From: Candidatus Fonsibacter ubiquis
GTDB taxonomy: Bacteria; Pseudomonadota; Alphaproteobacteria; Pelagibacterales; Pelagibacteraceae
Direction: 5' to 3'
Length of the DNA stretch: 64,000 nt
Assembly: GCF_002688585.1 (NCBI RefSeq)
Contig: NZ_CP024034.1
Location: 177,501 to 241,500 of the forward strand
Shown: one piece after another, positions 45,363 to 55,082 of the stretch
Layout of the letters: every line of letters begins with the position of its first letter
How positions within the stretch are numbered: the stretch's first letter is position 1
Notes under the pieces: generated by a model
Databases searched by the model: none
What the model saw: the letters and a program-made list of their open reading frames with translations, nothing else
Told to the model about the DNA's origin: nothing
Translations under genes and position numbers: made by a program

Positions 45363-46101
45363 AATATTTTTTATTCAAATAATTTATAGAAAGTATCAAA
45401 ACTAGATATATCGATTTGAGAGTGTTAAATTTTTCATAAAATTTATACACTCTAAAGGCATCTAGTATTTTTTGGACAGTAGAATTAGATAAAGAATTAT
45501 CCGTACTTTGCCAAGAACTTAAAGTTTCTCTAAGTCCTTTAAGTATTTTTATTTGTTTTACAATTTTTAACCAAACTACTAAATCCTCTTTAGTTTTTAG
45601 TTTGGGGAAAAGATTATTTTCAATTAGTTTTTTTTTAACAATCACCGTTGAAAGACCTATATCACAAGATTTAATTAATTCATGATATGTAAGATCTTTT
45701 GCTATTTGCTTTTTACTACTTAAAATATTATTACTAACAATGTCATACGATGTATGACTAAAATTATATTTATTTTTTTTCATAAAATTTAATTGCTTTT
45801 TAAGTTTATTTTTTTTCCATAAATCATCGCTATCTAAAAATGCTATAAATTCACCTTTAGATTTTTTGACTCCAATATTTCTTGAAAATCCAGCTCCTAA
45901 GTTTTTTTTATTGATTATTAATTTAATTCTTTTATCCTTTTTTTTAATTTCATTGATTAAATGAAGATCATTTTTATTATTATCGTCATAAATTATTATT
46001 AATTCAAAATTTTTGTATGATTGTTTTAATACCGAGTTAACAGACTTAATTATGTAATTTTTTTTTCTGAAATAGGGCATTATGATGCTTACGTTCGTCA
46101 T
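45343..46101 (-). CDS. Glycosyltransferase family 2
   Basis: A 252-residue GT2: VSIIMPYFRKKNYIIKSVNS, FELIIIYDDNN, NLGAGFSRNIGVKKSKGEF and IAFLDSDDLWKKNKL with the DSDD metal motif (about residues 90-93), then SHTSYDIV and KTKEDLVVWLKI with the ED pair. This is the common WfgS/WbbD-like GT2 arrangement of O-antigen loci. Divergent from the gene at 46148 by 46 bases. Confidence 0.9.
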   Translation of the reverse strand: MTNVSIIMPYFRKKNYIIKSVNSVLKQSYKNFELIIIYDDNNKNDLHLINEIKKKDKRIKLIINKKNLGAGFSRNIGVKKSKGEFIAFLDSDDLWKKNKLKKQLNFMKKNKYNFSHTSYDIVSNNILSSKKQIAKDLTYHELIKSCDIGLSTVIVKKKLIENNLFPKLKTKEDLVVWLKIVKQIKILKGLRETLSSWQSTDNSLSNSTVQKILDAFRVYKFYEKFNTLKSIYLVLILSINYLNKKYFKLVLY

Positions 46102-46147
46102 GGTTTTTTTATTTATTAATCATAATATAAACATTATAAGATATTAA

Positions 46148-47419
46148 ATGTATTTCTCTCTTAAGAAAAATTTTTCCATTATATTATTATTTTTTTTGTA
46201 TTTATCGATAATTTTTGGTTTTGTTATTGGAGAAGATCTTAATGGCGGTGCGGCGCATGATTATAATTATGCCTATAAACCTATAATAGAAAGATTTTCA
46301 AATAATTTTCATGAAACTTTTTTAAAATATGATCAATATGGTCAGAGGCATTCGCCTATTTTAATAATATTTTTAGCGTTTCTTTTTCGAATTTTTGAAT
46401 ACGATTTTATTGTAAGACTAATTCACTTACACTTGTCATTATTTCTTATTTTATTTTTTTTTCATTCATTAAAAATTAGGTTTAAATTTCTAAATAATAA
46501 TATTGGAGCAATAATAGCCTCCATAATTTTTATTTCACCAACTTTTAGATCTTTAGCTATTTGGCCAGATAGCAGATTATTTGGTTTATTATTTTTTGTT
46601 TTATCATTGCTTTATTTTTTAAAATTTAAAGAGAGTAAAAAAAAAAATTTTTATTATTGTTTATTAAATATTTTATTTTTATCATTGTCATCATACATTA
46701 GTCCTAATTTTTCAGTTTTTTCTATATATTTTTTTTATCATTATTTTCAAAAATTTGACTACAAACGTATATTCATAATTATTTTTGTTAATTTGTGTTT
46801 AGCCTTTCCAGCATTTTATTATTTGTTTATTTTAAAAATATTTTTTTTAAGTTCCGGGAAGACACCTGGATTTGATGGAGCTGGAACTGCTTTTGATTTT
46901 AATTTTGCGAATAAAATTATACTGATTTCTACCATAATTTTTTTCCATTTAATTAACTTTATTTTAGAAAAAAGTATTTTTAATAAATTAAAATTTTTCT
47001 TAAATCAAAAAAAATATTTATTACTACTAATATTATTTCAGACTATACTGATTTATAATTTTAATTATACCCCAGATTTCACAGGTGGTGGTATTTTCTT
47101 TCATATGTCTTATTTTTTTTTTAAAAATAATTATTTATTATATTTTTTTTTATTTTTTTCATTGTTATTTATCTTTTCTTTTATTTTAAAAAGTTTTAAT
47201 AATTTTTTATTATTTGTAATTTTAATAATTTCTAATATTCAGCTTTCTGTATATCATAAGTACTATGAGCCTCTAATTTTAATAATATTTCTTTTATTAT
47301 TTGAGACTAAAGTCGATTTTAAAAAGTATTTTAATAGTAAAAAAAATATATTTTATTTATATTCCGTAGCCATAATTTTTTTTATTTTAAGTATCTCAAA
47401 AAGAAGTTTGATTTCTTAG
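46148..47419 (+). CDS. Polytopic membrane protein, GT-C glycosyltransferase-like
   Basis: A 423-residue integral membrane protein with about ten spans. The first outer loop, GEDLNGGAAHDYNY (about 26-39), is acidic, and YGQRHSPILIIFLAF follows, as in many polyprenyl-phosphate-mannose/glucose-dependent GT-C proteins. A downstream DPMS-like GT2 (47430-48107) that could make the polyprenyl-phosphate sugar donor supports this. Ten bases separate the two genes. Confidence 0.65.
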   Translation: MYFSLKKNFSIILLFFLYLSIIFGFVIGEDLNGGAAHDYNYAYKPIIERFSNNFHETFLKYDQYGQRHSPILIIFLAFLFRIFEYDFIVRLIHLHLSLFLILFFFHSLKIRFKFLNNNIGAIIASIIFISPTFRSLAIWPDSRLFGLLFFVLSLLYFLKFKESKKKNFYYCLLNILFLSLSSYISPNFSVFSIYFFYHYFQKFDYKRIFIIIFVNLCLAFPAFYYLFILKIFFLSSGKTPGFDGAGTAFDFNFANKIILISTIIFFHLINFILEKSIFNKLKFFLNQKKYLLLLILFQTILIYNFNYTPDFTGGGIFFHMSYFFFKNNYLLYFFLFFSLLFIFSFILKSFNNFLLFVILIISNIQLSVYHKYYEPLILIIFLLLFETKVDFKKYFNSKKNIFYLYSVAIIFFILSISKRSLIS

Positions 47420-47429
47420 TAAATTATTA

Positions 47430-48107
47430 ATGATGAATAATTTAACATTAATTATACCAGCAAAATATGAGAGTGAGTCACTCCCTTTTTTTTTAAAAGA
47501 AATACAAAAATACCCATGCGAAAAAATAGTGATATTAAAAAAAGAAGATATCGAAACAATAAATTCTATTCGAAATTTTAGATGTAGAATTTTATTTCAA
47601 AAGGGAACAGGATATGGAAACGCTATTATTGAGGGTATTAACTCTACCAAGAATGAGTTTTGTTGTATTATTAATGCTGATGGCTCGATGGATCCAAAGT
47701 ATTTAGAAATTATGCTAAAATTATGCTCTGACAAAGATATGGTTTTTGCATCTAGATATTTAGGTAAAGAAAGTGGAAGCGACGATGATAATTTTATTAC
47801 TTTATTTGGTAATAAAGTTTTTTCTTTTTTAGGTAATTTATTTTTTTCTTTAAAAATTTCTGATATTTTATTTACATATATTCTTGCTAAGACTAACTCT
47901 TTAAAAAAATTAAATCTTAAATCGCAAGATTTTAGATTATGTGTTGAAATTCCCATAAAAGCTAGACGAAATAATATGATTTTCTTATCTTTGCCTAGTT
48001 ATGAAAGACCTAGAATTGGTGGAAAAAAGAAGGTAAACGCATTACGGGACGGTTTTATTATTCTTGTTTATATGATTAAACTTTTTTTTAATCATAAAGA
48101 AAAATAA
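47430..48107 (+). CDS. Glycosyltransferase family 2, polyprenyl-phosphate sugar synthase-like
   Basis: A 225-residue GT2. [18 protein letters not shown] opens the domain, [19 protein letters not shown] is the donor-binding block typical of dolichyl-phosphate mannose synthase relatives, [12 protein letters not shown] supplies the DxD-like site and MVFASRYLG follows. The downstream [15 protein letters not shown] resembles the Q-x-x-R-like acceptor region. Two ATGs (47430, 47433) are equally possible starts. It probably makes a lipid-phosphate sugar used by a GT-C enzyme such as its upstream neighbour. Confidence 0.8.
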   Translation: MMNNLTLIIPAKYESESLPFFLKEIQKYPCEKIVILKKEDIETINSIRNFRCRILFQKGTGYGNAIIEGINSTKNEFCCIINADGSMDPKYLEIMLKLCSDKDMVFASRYLGKESGSDDDNFITLFGNKVFSFLGNLFFSLKISDILFTYILAKTNSLKKLNLKSQDFRLCVEIPIKARRNNMIFLSLPSYERPRIGGKKKVNALRDGFIILVYMIKLFFNHKEK

Positions 48108-48118
48108 TTTTAATATTT

Positions 48119-49165
48119 ATGAAATCAAAGTCAGCGCTAATTTTTGGAGTTACAGGACAAGATGGCTCTTACCTTTCAGATTTTTTAATTAAAAAAGGTT
48201 ATGTGGTTCATGGCGTTAAAAGAAGATCTTCTTCTATTAATACAATGAGAGTAGATCATTTGTATCAAGACCCGCATGTAAAAAATAGAAATTTTATTTT
48301 ACATTATGGAGATATTACAGACTCTTCCTCAGTTTCAACAATTATAAAATTAGTACAACCAGATGAAATATATAATTTAGCGGCACAGTCCCATGTGTCC
48401 GTTTCCTTTGAAGTTCCGGAGTATACAGCTAATGCTGACGCTTTGGGTGCCTTGAGAATATTGGAAGCAATTAAATTTCACAAACTTATTAAAAAAACAA
48501 AGTTTTATCAGGCAGGCACATCAGAAATGTTTGGAAAAGTTCAACAGATACCTCAAAACGAAAAAACATCATTTTATCCTAGAAGTCCCTATGGCGTCGC
48601 TAAGCTATATGCTCACTGGGTTACCGTAAATTATCGAGAAGCATATAAGATTTTTGCCTGCAATGGTATATTATTTAATCACGAAAGTCCTGTGAGAGGT
48701 GAAACTTTTGTTACTAGAAAAATAGTAATAGCGCTTTGTAAGATTAAATTAAATTTACAAAAAAAACTATTTATAGGAAATCTTCATGCAAAAAGAGATT
48801 GGGGTCATGCTAAAGAATATGTAGTAGCCATGTGGAAAATGCTTCAGCAAAAAAAGCCAGACGATTATGTTATCGCTACGGGTCGCCAATATAGTGTTAA
48901 AGATTTTATATATTTTGTCGCAAATGAGCTAAAAATAAACATCACTTGGAAAGGCAAAGATATCAATGAAAAAGGGTACGATCAAAAAGGTAATTGTATA
49001 ATTGAATGTGACTCAAATTATTTTAGACCTCTAGAGGTAGATACCCTTTTAGGCGATGCAAAAAAAGCTAGAAAAATTTTAAAATGGAGACCTAAAATTG
49101 ATATTAAAAATCTAGCTAAAGAAATGGTTGAAAGAGAAATGGCTCTCTTAGTTAATAAATGTTAG
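48119..49165 (+). CDS. gmd: GDP-mannose 4,6-dehydratase
   Basis: A 348-residue enzyme that converts GDP-D-mannose to GDP-4-keto-6-deoxy-D-mannose. All family hallmarks are present: GVTGQDGSY (10-18), [11 protein letters not shown] with the NADP-binding Arg-Arg-Ser, the catalytic Thr134, Glu136 (GTSEMFG), Tyr158 and Lys162, [15 protein letters not shown] and [13 protein letters not shown]. Its length is normal. The ATG of the next gene lies seven bases inside its end, forming the standard gmd-fcl pair. A diverged paralogue lies at 412-1356. Confidence 0.96.
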   Translation: MKSKSALIFGVTGQDGSYLSDFLIKKGYVVHGVKRRSSSINTMRVDHLYQDPHVKNRNFILHYGDITDSSSVSTIIKLVQPDEIYNLAAQSHVSVSFEVPEYTANADALGALRILEAIKFHKLIKKTKFYQAGTSEMFGKVQQIPQNEKTSFYPRSPYGVAKLYAHWVTVNYREAYKIFACNGILFNHESPVRGETFVTRKIVIALCKIKLNLQKKLFIGNLHAKRDWGHAKEYVVAMWKMLQQKKPDDYVIATGRQYSVKDFIYFVANELKINITWKGKDINEKGYDQKGNCIIECDSNYFRPLEVDTLLGDAKKARKILKWRPKIDIKNLAKEMVEREMALLVNKC

Positions 49166-50091
49166 ATAAGCATACAAAGATATTCTTAGCTGGACACAAT
49201 GGTCTTGTAGGATCCTCGATTTTGAGAAGACTAATATTTAAAGGTTATAAAAATATTCTAATTGCATCAAGATACAAACTAGATTTATTTGATCAAAAAA
49301 AAGTTTTTAATTTTTTAAAAAAAAATAAACCTAAAGCCATCATTATGGCTGCAGCTAGAGTAGGCGGCATTTTAGCAAATAACGATTACAAAGCAGAATT
49401 TATTTACGAAAATTTATGTATCCAAAATAATATAATTCATTCTGCATATTTAAATAATATAAAAAATATAATTTTTTTAGGATCTAGTTGTGTCTATCCA
49501 AAAAATTCTAAGCAACCAATAAAAGAATCTTATCTTTTGTCTGGTGAATTAGAAAAAACAAATGAACCTTATGCAGTTGCTAAAATTGCGGGTATAAAGA
49601 TGTGTGAAAGTTATAATTACCAATATAAAACTAATTACAAATGTTTAATGCCAACTAATACTTACGGTCCTAATGATAATTATAATTTAAATACATCTCA
49701 TTTTTTGCCAGCATTAATTAAAAAAGTTCATGATTATAAAAATAAAAAAGTAAAAAAAATTATAATATGGGGAACAGGAAATTCGAAACGGGAGTTAATT
49801 TATGTAGATGATATTGCTGATGCTTGTATTTTTTTTTTAAAGAAAAAAACCAAAGAAACTCTAATTAATATAGGGTCTGGGCAAGATTATAAAATTAAGT
49901 ATTACTTAAACTTCATTCAAAAAAAATTGAAAGTAAAAGGAAAAATATATTTTGATAAAACAAAACCCGATGGAACAAAAAGAAAATTATTGGATATTAG
50001 CATAGCTCTATCTTATGGTTGGAAACCTAAGATTGGTCTCAGCAAAGGCTTTGATTTGACTTACAGTGCCTTTTTAAAAAATGCTAAATAG
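49159..50091 (+). CDS. fcl: GDP-L-fucose synthase
   Basis: A 310-residue bifunctional 3,5-epimerase/4-reductase giving GDP-L-fucose. [11 protein letters not shown] is the NADPH motif, [11 protein letters not shown] and [16 protein letters not shown] are family signatures, and [15 protein letters not shown] holds the catalytic Tyr-x3-Lys. [12 protein letters not shown] is also typical. It overlaps gmd by seven bases and the next membrane-protein gene by 11, so all three are coupled. Together with gmd it is the most confidently reconstructed sugar pathway in the window. Confidence 0.95.
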   Translation: MLDKHTKIFLAGHNGLVGSSILRRLIFKGYKNILIASRYKLDLFDQKKVFNFLKKNKPKAIIMAAARVGGILANNDYKAEFIYENLCIQNNIIHSAYLNNIKNIIFLGSSCVYPKNSKQPIKESYLLSGELEKTNEPYAVAKIAGIKMCESYNYQYKTNYKCLMPTNTYGPNDNYNLNTSHFLPALIKKVHDYKNKKVKKIIIWGTGNSKRELIYVDDIADACIFFLKKKTKETLINIGSGQDYKIKYYLNFIQKKLKVKGKIYFDKTKPDGTKRKLLDISIALSYGWKPKIGLSKGFDLTYSAFLKNAK

Positions 50092-51295
50092 AAATTTACT
50101 AGCTATTTTCATCAGCATTATCCTATCTTTTTTTTTTATTGCTCTATCATTTTATCCTAATTATTGGATAAATTTTTTTGGGTTTTTGTCAGTACCACCA
50201 CAAATTCCAGCTTTTTCTGATTTTGAGGCACATATCAGATTTTTAAAATGTAAAGAATCAGGTTTGGCTTTATATGAGAGTTGTTTTGAAATAACAAAAG
50301 GGCACTCTACATATAATTCCCATCCAAGTTTGTGGATAAAAATATTTGAACTCTTAAATTTAAAAAATCTTTTTAATTTTAATTTATTAATTTTTTTTTT
50401 ATTAATATTCTATTTTAGTTGCTTATTTTATTTATCGAAATTTATTTTAAGTTTTAAGGATAAAATAATTTTTTTATTAGCCACCTTATCTACTTCAAAT
50501 TTATTATTAGTTGAAAGATTTGCAACCGATTGTATTATATTTTTACTTATATTTTCGCTTATATTTAACATTAGATTTTTCTATAAATATTTTTTGTTTT
50601 TGTTTGCGATATTATTAAAAGTTTACCCTTTGTTTGTGTTACCTTTTTTTTCTAATGATAAAAAATTTTTTTTTATAGCTATTTTGATTAGTATTTTAGG
50701 ATTTTTCTTTTTAAGAGACGACATAGCATATATAAATAAAAATATTGTAGAGTTCTCGAGAGTATTTGGATACGGCTCTAGGTCAATTTCAAAAGGTATA
50801 TTTCTTTATTTAAATCAAAATAATTACTTTGTTATTGAAGATTATAACTTTTTTAAGAATCTAATAATTCTTACATTTTTATTTTTTGTTTTTTTTATTT
50901 TTTGTTTATCTTTTTTTAATACAAAATTAAAAAAGAACGGTTATAAAGATCTACATTTGATAAAAAATCATCAATTATTTTTATTAGGATCTTCAGTTTT
51001 TATATTTACTTTTATATTTGGATCAAATGCTGATTATAGACTAATTTTTTTATTTTTAGTATTGCCTTATGTATTAAATTACTATCAAGGAAAAAATAAA
51101 GTAATTTTTTTATTTTGTCTATTTATTAGCTTAAATAGTTTATTTTTTGAAAAAGGATACAAGTATTCGCTAACTTATTATATAAATGTTTCATTTGTTT
51201 ATTTTTGCAAATTAATCTTATTAACATATCTAAGTTATACATATGGATATGTAATTAAAAATTATGTCTTTTTTAAAAATAAATTTGTTAAATAA
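50081..51295 (+). CDS. Polytopic membrane protein, GT87/GT-C-like mannosyltransferase family
   Basis: A 404-residue integral membrane protein with about ten spans. After the first span, PPQIPAFSDFEAHIRFLKC forms an acidic loop, and LLKVYPLFVLPFF at about residues 175-187 matches the K-x-x-P segment typical of GT87-like proteins. It begins 11 bases inside fcl, so it may add the fucose or another residue made nearby using a polyprenyl-phosphate donor. Function is tentative. Confidence 0.65.
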   Translation: MLNRNLLAIFISIILSFFFIALSFYPNYWINFFGFLSVPPQIPAFSDFEAHIRFLKCKESGLALYESCFEITKGHSTYNSHPSLWIKIFELLNLKNLFNFNLLIFFLLIFYFSCLFYLSKFILSFKDKIIFLLATLSTSNLLLVERFATDCIIFLLIFSLIFNIRFFYKYFLFLFAILLKVYPLFVLPFFSNDKKFFFIAILISILGFFFLRDDIAYINKNIVEFSRVFGYGSRSISKGIFLYLNQNNYFVIEDYNFFKNLIILTFLFFVFFIFCLSFFNTKLKKNGYKDLHLIKNHQLFLLGSSVFIFTFIFGSNADYRLIFLFLVLPYVLNYYQGKNKVIFLFCLFISLNSLFFEKGYKYSLTYYINVSFVYFCKLILLTYLSYTYGYVIKNYVFFKNKFVK

Positions 51296-51297
51296 CA

Positions 51298-51981
51298 ATG
51301 TATAGAAATAAGCTTTTTGAAAAAAATTTATCTAAAAACTATTCAAAATACCAAAATACAGGATTAGTCGGATATTTGATGGATAGCTGTCATAAAAGTC
51401 TTGAAAATAAATTTATAAAAAAGAATGGTTTTGTTTTAGAAATTGGTCCAGGAACTTCACCGCATATAAATTATTTGAACGGAAATTTTGATAAATATTA
51501 TATGTTAGACTCTTCTTTATTTACTATTAATTTTCTAAAAATGAAATTTAACAAAAATAAAAAAATAATAATAAAAAGATCAATTAACTCCAAGATTCCT
51601 TTTAAGAATGACTATTTCGATAGAATTATTATGTCCCATGTTTTGGAACATGTTATTGAACCTGAGATTTTTTTATTTAATGTATTAACCAAATTGAAAA
51701 AAGGAGGAAATTTATCAATATCACTTCCTACAGATCCTGGTTTTTTATGGAGGTTAGGTCGATTTTATCAAAAACTTTTTAATGTAAAAAATAAGTTAAA
51801 TTTAAATAATAGTGAATATGATTATATGATTGCCACAGAACATGTAAATTCAATATTTAATCTTATATCGATACTTAGGTATCATTTTAAAAATAATATT
51901 ATTTGTGAGGAGTTTTTGCCCTTTAAATTTTTAAAATCTCTAGATTTAAATTTATTTTATAATTTAACTTTAACAAAATAA
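51298..51981 (+). CDS. Class I SAM-dependent methyltransferase (Methyltransf_11-like)
   Basis: A 227-residue protein with VLEIGPGTSPHINYL as motif I (about 43-57), MLDSSLF as post-I, DRIIMSHVLEHVIEP as motif II and LTKLKKGGNLSISLP as motif III, the normal order for small-molecule methyltransferases. The segment ATEHVNSIFNLISIL near the end is common in polysaccharide-locus members. Starts two bases after the upstream stop; its 3' end overlaps the convergent GT2 by 25 bases. Confidence 0.86.
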   Translation: MYRNKLFEKNLSKNYSKYQNTGLVGYLMDSCHKSLENKFIKKNGFVLEIGPGTSPHINYLNGNFDKYYMLDSSLFTINFLKMKFNKNKKIIIKRSINSKIPFKNDYFDRIIMSHVLEHVIEPEIFLFNVLTKLKKGGNLSISLPTDPGFLWRLGRFYQKLFNVKNKLNLNNSEYDYMIATEHVNSIFNLISILRYHFKNNIICEEFLPFKFLKSLDLNLFYNLTLTK

Positions 51982-52715
51982 AAAAATCTTCTTAATACCA
52001 TTAATTTTATAGTTTGAATTATTGTTTTTGTAATTTTCATTTTGCTTTCCCCCCTTTTTAAATCGTAACGAAGTTGCAGAGGAATTTCAGCAAAATAAAT
52101 TTTCATTTTAGATAATTTCAATTTTAATATTATGTCAGCAGATACAGAAAAGCCATTTTCACTAAAAAAATCTTTATTTAACATAATATTTCTTAATTTT
52201 TTAATCTTAAACGCTCTAAAACCACAGGTATAATCAGTGACATTTTTGATGGGAAAAAAAATTTTAAAAATAATACACGATATAAAACTTAAAATTTTTC
52301 TTAAATAACTTAGTCCATAAGTTTTCGATAATTTGCTATATCTTGATGCTATAACTACATCATATCCTTCATTTATTTTTTTGATAAGTAGGTAACTATT
52401 TTTCGGAGTGTGAGAATTGTCTGAGTCCATTGTAATTATAATATCGTCAGGTTTTGCTATTTTTAAAATGTGATTGAAGCCAGTTTTTAAAGTTAAACCT
52501 AGTCCCATATTTATTTTATGATTTATAACAGTTAATTTATGAAAAATTTTTTTTTTAGTTATTTTAATATTTTTATAAGTATCATCAGAGGATCCATCAT
52601 TTATAACTACAATATGTAATAAAATATTTTTTTTTTTATAAAAATTAGAAATGTCACTTAATAAAATTTTTATATTTTTTTCTTCATTGTAGGCTGGTAA
52701 TAAAAAAAAAATCAT
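51957..52715 (-). CDS. Glycosyltransferase family 2 (polyprenyl-phosphate sugar synthase-like)
   Basis: A 252-residue GT2: FFLLPAYNEEKNIKILL, VVINDGSSDDTY, NMGLGLTLKTGF and IITMDSDNSHTP are the standard block order of DPM1-like enzymes; TDYTCGFRAFKI and LRYDLKRGESKM are the late motifs of this group. It probably makes an undecaprenyl-phosphate sugar. The ATG overlaps the wecB stop (ATGA), so these two are coupled. Confidence 0.9.
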   Translation of the reverse strand: MIFFLLPAYNEEKNIKILLSDISNFYKKKNILLHIVVINDGSSDDTYKNIKITKKKIFHKLTVINHKINMGLGLTLKTGFNHILKIAKPDDIIITMDSDNSHTPKNSYLLIKKINEGYDVVIASRYSKLSKTYGLSYLRKILSFISCIIFKIFFPIKNVTDYTCGFRAFKIKKLRNIMLNKDFFSENGFSVSADIILKLKLSKMKIYFAEIPLQLRYDLKRGESKMKITKTIIQTIKLMVLRRFFYFVKVKL

Positions 52716-53812
52716 AGTGATTGATAAAATTTTTTTAGGCTGTTCATAATTCTTTTACTAACACCCTCTTTTCCAAAAGGATTTTTCCAATATCTTTTTT
52801 TTTTTAAAAAAAAATTTATTGAACTATTTATTTTTTTTGAGTTATAGCCTGTTAATATGTTTGCCCCAATAATAATAGTTTCAGGTCTTTCAGTATTTAA
52901 TCTTGTTGTAATACATGGTTTCATGAGTATGCATGCCTCCTCTTGTACGCCACCAGAGTCTGTAATAATTAATTTACAATTTATTAATAAACTTAAAAAA
53001 CTAAAATAATCTAAGGGCTTCAGTATTATAAAATTTTTGGAAAAAATTTTTTTTTCTAATTTAGATTCAGTTCTGGGATGTATTGGAAAAACTATTTTAA
53101 AATTTTTTAAATTTATATTATTTTTAATAGTATTAATAATTAACTTAAGTCTTTTTTTTTGGTCAACAGTTTCTCTTCTATGAAGCGTTAAAATTATAAA
53201 TTTATTTTTTTGTAGATTAAATTTATTAAGAATATTGTTATCTAATTTTTTTCTGAATTTTTTAACAACATCAACTATTGTATTTCCGACATCTAAGACT
53301 TTTCCTAGACTAATTTTTTCCTCTTCAATGTTCTTTTTAGCAATTTTTGTTGGCGCTAATAATATTTGGCTTATATTATCAGTAATAATTCTATTAATTT
53401 CTTCTGGCATTTTTTTATCAAAAGATCTCAATCCAGCCTCAACATGAACTAAATTGTAATATTTTTTTTTTTTATTATTTTCTTTTTGATAAAGAATATT
53501 ACAAGCTACCGCACCAGCTAGAACTGTATCCGTATCACCCTGGACAATTACAAAAGTCGGTTTTTCCAAAATAAGAATTCTTTTAATAGATTTGACTGTT
53601 TTTTTAATAAAACTAGTATTTTTTTTATGAAGTAAGTAATATTTTGGCTTGGGTATTTTTAGTTGATTAATAAATATTCGATTCATATTATAGTCTTTAT
53701 GTTGCCCACTATGAATTATAAAAAATTTTATCCCTTTACTCTCAAACAATTTAATTATAGGGGATAGTTTTATTATTTCGGGACGCGTACCAAAAATAAA
53801 AGCAGTTTTCAT
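52712..53812 (-). CDS. wecB: UDP-N-acetylglucosamine 2-epimerase
   Basis: An enzyme of about 366 residues with the complete WecB signature: FGTRPEIIKLSPI, HSGQHKDYNM, VQGDTDTVLAGA, HVEAGLRSFDKKMPEEINR, LTLHRRE, and DSGGVQEEACILMKP followed by TERPETI. It interconverts UDP-GlcNAc and UDP-ManNAc; related FnlC enzymes act on the UDP-FucNAc route, so it could partner the FnlA-like dehydratase at 20048. The ATG at 53812 is chosen because the conserved fold starts there; an upstream ATG at 53842 would add ten residues. It is divergent from 5S rRNA. Confidence 0.93.
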   Translation of the reverse strand: MKTAFIFGTRPEIIKLSPIIKLFESKGIKFFIIHSGQHKDYNMNRIFINQLKIPKPKYYLLHKKNTSFIKKTVKSIKRILILEKPTFVIVQGDTDTVLAGAVACNILYQKENNKKKKYYNLVHVEAGLRSFDKKMPEEINRIITDNISQILLAPTKIAKKNIEEEKISLGKVLDVGNTIVDVVKKFRKKLDNNILNKFNLQKNKFIILTLHRRETVDQKKRLKLIINTIKNNINLKNFKIVFPIHPRTESKLEKKIFSKNFIILKPLDYFSFLSLLINCKLIITDSGGVQEEACILMKPCITTRLNTERPETIIIGANILTGYNSKKINSSINFFLKKKRYWKNPFGKEGVSKRIMNSLKKFYQSL

Positions 53813-53823
53813 AATAAAAAATG

Positions 53824-53877
53824 ACATTAATTGTTTTTTCAATTAATGTTTACTTTAAAATATATATGTAATATTAG
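53824..53877 (+). promoter_or_regulatory. Inverted repeat and candidate promoter for the isolated 5S rRNA gene
   Basis: A perfect 10-base inverted repeat (ACATTAATTG, six T, CAATTAATGT; 53824-53849) lies in the 70-base gap between wecB and the 5S gene. Immediately after it, TTTACT (53849-53854) and TATTAG (53872-53877), 17 bases apart, could form a sigma70-type promoter placing the start near the 5S 5' end. AT-rich DNA makes chance promoter-like hits frequent, so this is only a candidate. Confidence 0.35.
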
Positions 53878-53882
53878 TTATT

Positions 53883-54000
53883 TGCCTGGTGATTATTGCA
53901 AAGGAGTAACACCCGATCCCATTCCGAACTCGGCAGTTAAGCCCTTTAGCGCCAATGGTACTTTGTCTTAAGGCACGGAAGAGTAGGTCGTTGCCAGGCT
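53883..54000 (+). rRNA. rrf: 5S ribosomal RNA, separated from 16S-23S
   Basis: About 118 bases with the 5S fold: helix I from GCCTGGTG at the start and TGCCAGGC at the end, the conserved CACCCGATCCCATTCCGAACTCGG loop region (in two parts, about 53911-53934) and GAGAGTAGGTCG-like 3' part (AGAGTAGGTCG). No 23S or 16S lies upstream in the window; instead a minus-strand sugar gene begins 70 bases away. Such separation of 5S by a polysaccharide island is known from SAR11 genomes. The ends are accurate to a few bases. Confidence 0.96.
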
Positions 54001-54025
54001 TTATTTAAATCCTTCTTAAATTTTA

Positions 54026-54910
54026 ATGAGAAATATATTAGTGGTTACTGGGGGAGCTGGGTTTATAGGCTCCAACTTAATTTCTGAGTTATTAAAATTT
54101 AAAAAATTTTATATTTTAAGTATCGATGATTACTCTTCTGGTCTAATTAAAAATCATATCAATAACAAACGAGTTAAGTATTTAAAGGGTAGTACTAAAA
54201 ATATTGAAATTTTATTAAAGAAATATATTACTAAAATTAACACTATTTTTCATTTTGGAGAATTTGCGAGAATTTATCAAAGTTTTAATAAGATAAATGA
54301 ATGTTTTAGTTCTAATATTGAAGGAAGTTCAAATGTATTTAATTTTTCATTAAAGAATAAAATTAGACTAATTTATTCCGCGACCTCTGCAAGCTTAGGA
54401 AACAAAGGAGAAGATATGAACTTATCACCTTATGCTTTTTCAAAGGCTAAGAATTTAGAGTTATTGGAAAATTTAAGGAAGTGGTTTAGATTTCGGTACG
54501 AAGTTATTTATTTTTATAATGTTTATGGAGAAAAACAAATTTGTGAAGGAGACATGGCAACAGTTGTTGGAATATTTGAAAATCATTTTTTAAGAGGCAA
54601 AAAATTACCTATAGTAAAACCAGGTACACAAGTAAGAAGATTTACTCACGTTTTTGATACGATCAAAGCTTGTATTTTTGCTTGGAAAAAAAATAAATGC
54701 AAACATTATTCGATTGCAAGTAAAGAATCTTATAGCATTATTCAACTTGCAAAGATGTTTAAAAGTAAAATTAGGTATTTACCAAGAAGAGAAGGGGAAC
54801 GCTATGCCTCTGCTTTAACAAGAATGAACTTGAATAATAAGATTATAAGATTATCAGCTAAAATAAGATTAAAAGATTACATTAATAATTTTTTAAAGAA
54901 TAAACGTTAA
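54026..54910 (+). CDS. NAD-dependent epimerase/dehydratase (extended SDR)
   Basis: A 294-residue extended SDR: TGGAGFIGSNLI cofactor motif, FHFGEFARIYQSF, IYSATSASLG, the catalytic SPYAFSKAKNLE (Tyr-x3-Lys) and FYNVYGEKQI. It probably interconverts a sugar nucleotide such as UDP-glucose/UDP-galactose types, substrate unknown. It lies between 5S rRNA (26 bases) and rpmJ, and is the only sugar gene on the right side of 5S. Its codon use and base composition look closer to the island than to the genes that follow. Confidence 0.86.
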   Translation: MRNILVVTGGAGFIGSNLISELLKFKKFYILSIDDYSSGLIKNHINNKRVKYLKGSTKNIEILLKKYITKINTIFHFGEFARIYQSFNKINECFSSNIEGSSNVFNFSLKNKIRLIYSATSASLGNKGEDMNLSPYAFSKAKNLELLENLRKWFRFRYEVIYFYNVYGEKQICEGDMATVVGIFENHFLRGKKLPIVKPGTQVRRFTHVFDTIKACIFAWKKNKCKHYSIASKESYSIIQLAKMFKSKIRYLPRREGERYASALTRMNLNNKIIRLSAKIRLKDYINNFLKNKR

Positions 54911-54953
54911 CTTATCTTTACAAATCTTAAATTAATATATATTTAAACCCCTT

Positions 54954-55079
54954 ATGAAAGTTGTGAGTTCCTTAAAATCTCTAAAAAAAAGAGATATTAA
55001 TTGCAAAGTGGTTCGAAGACGAGGGAAACTTTACGTAATTAACAAAAAAAACCCAAAATTTAAAGCACGACAGGGTTAG
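54954..55079 (+). CDS. rpmJ: 50S ribosomal protein L36
   Basis: A 41-residue basic protein starting [14 protein letters not shown], with [25 protein letters not shown]-type L36 sequence (the middle RRRGKLYVI and final NPKFKARQG are diagnostic). As in other alphaproteobacterial L36 forms, it keeps one Cys (Cys17) rather than the full zinc-binding set. It is a component of the large ribosomal subunit. Only three bases separate its stop from the next small gene. Confidence 0.95.
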   Translation: MKVVSSLKSLKKRDINCKVVRRRGKLYVINKKNPKFKARQG

Positions 55080-55082
55080 TTT

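Noticed and set aside
47597-47956. A 119-residue antisense frame in the GT2 gene
   Set aside because: Fully covered by the DPMS-like gene with conserved motifs; no independent evidence for coding.
53813-53842. Longer wecB start at 53842
   Set aside because: It would add ten non-conserved residues and run into the inverted repeat before 5S; the family N-terminus begins at the ATG at 53812.
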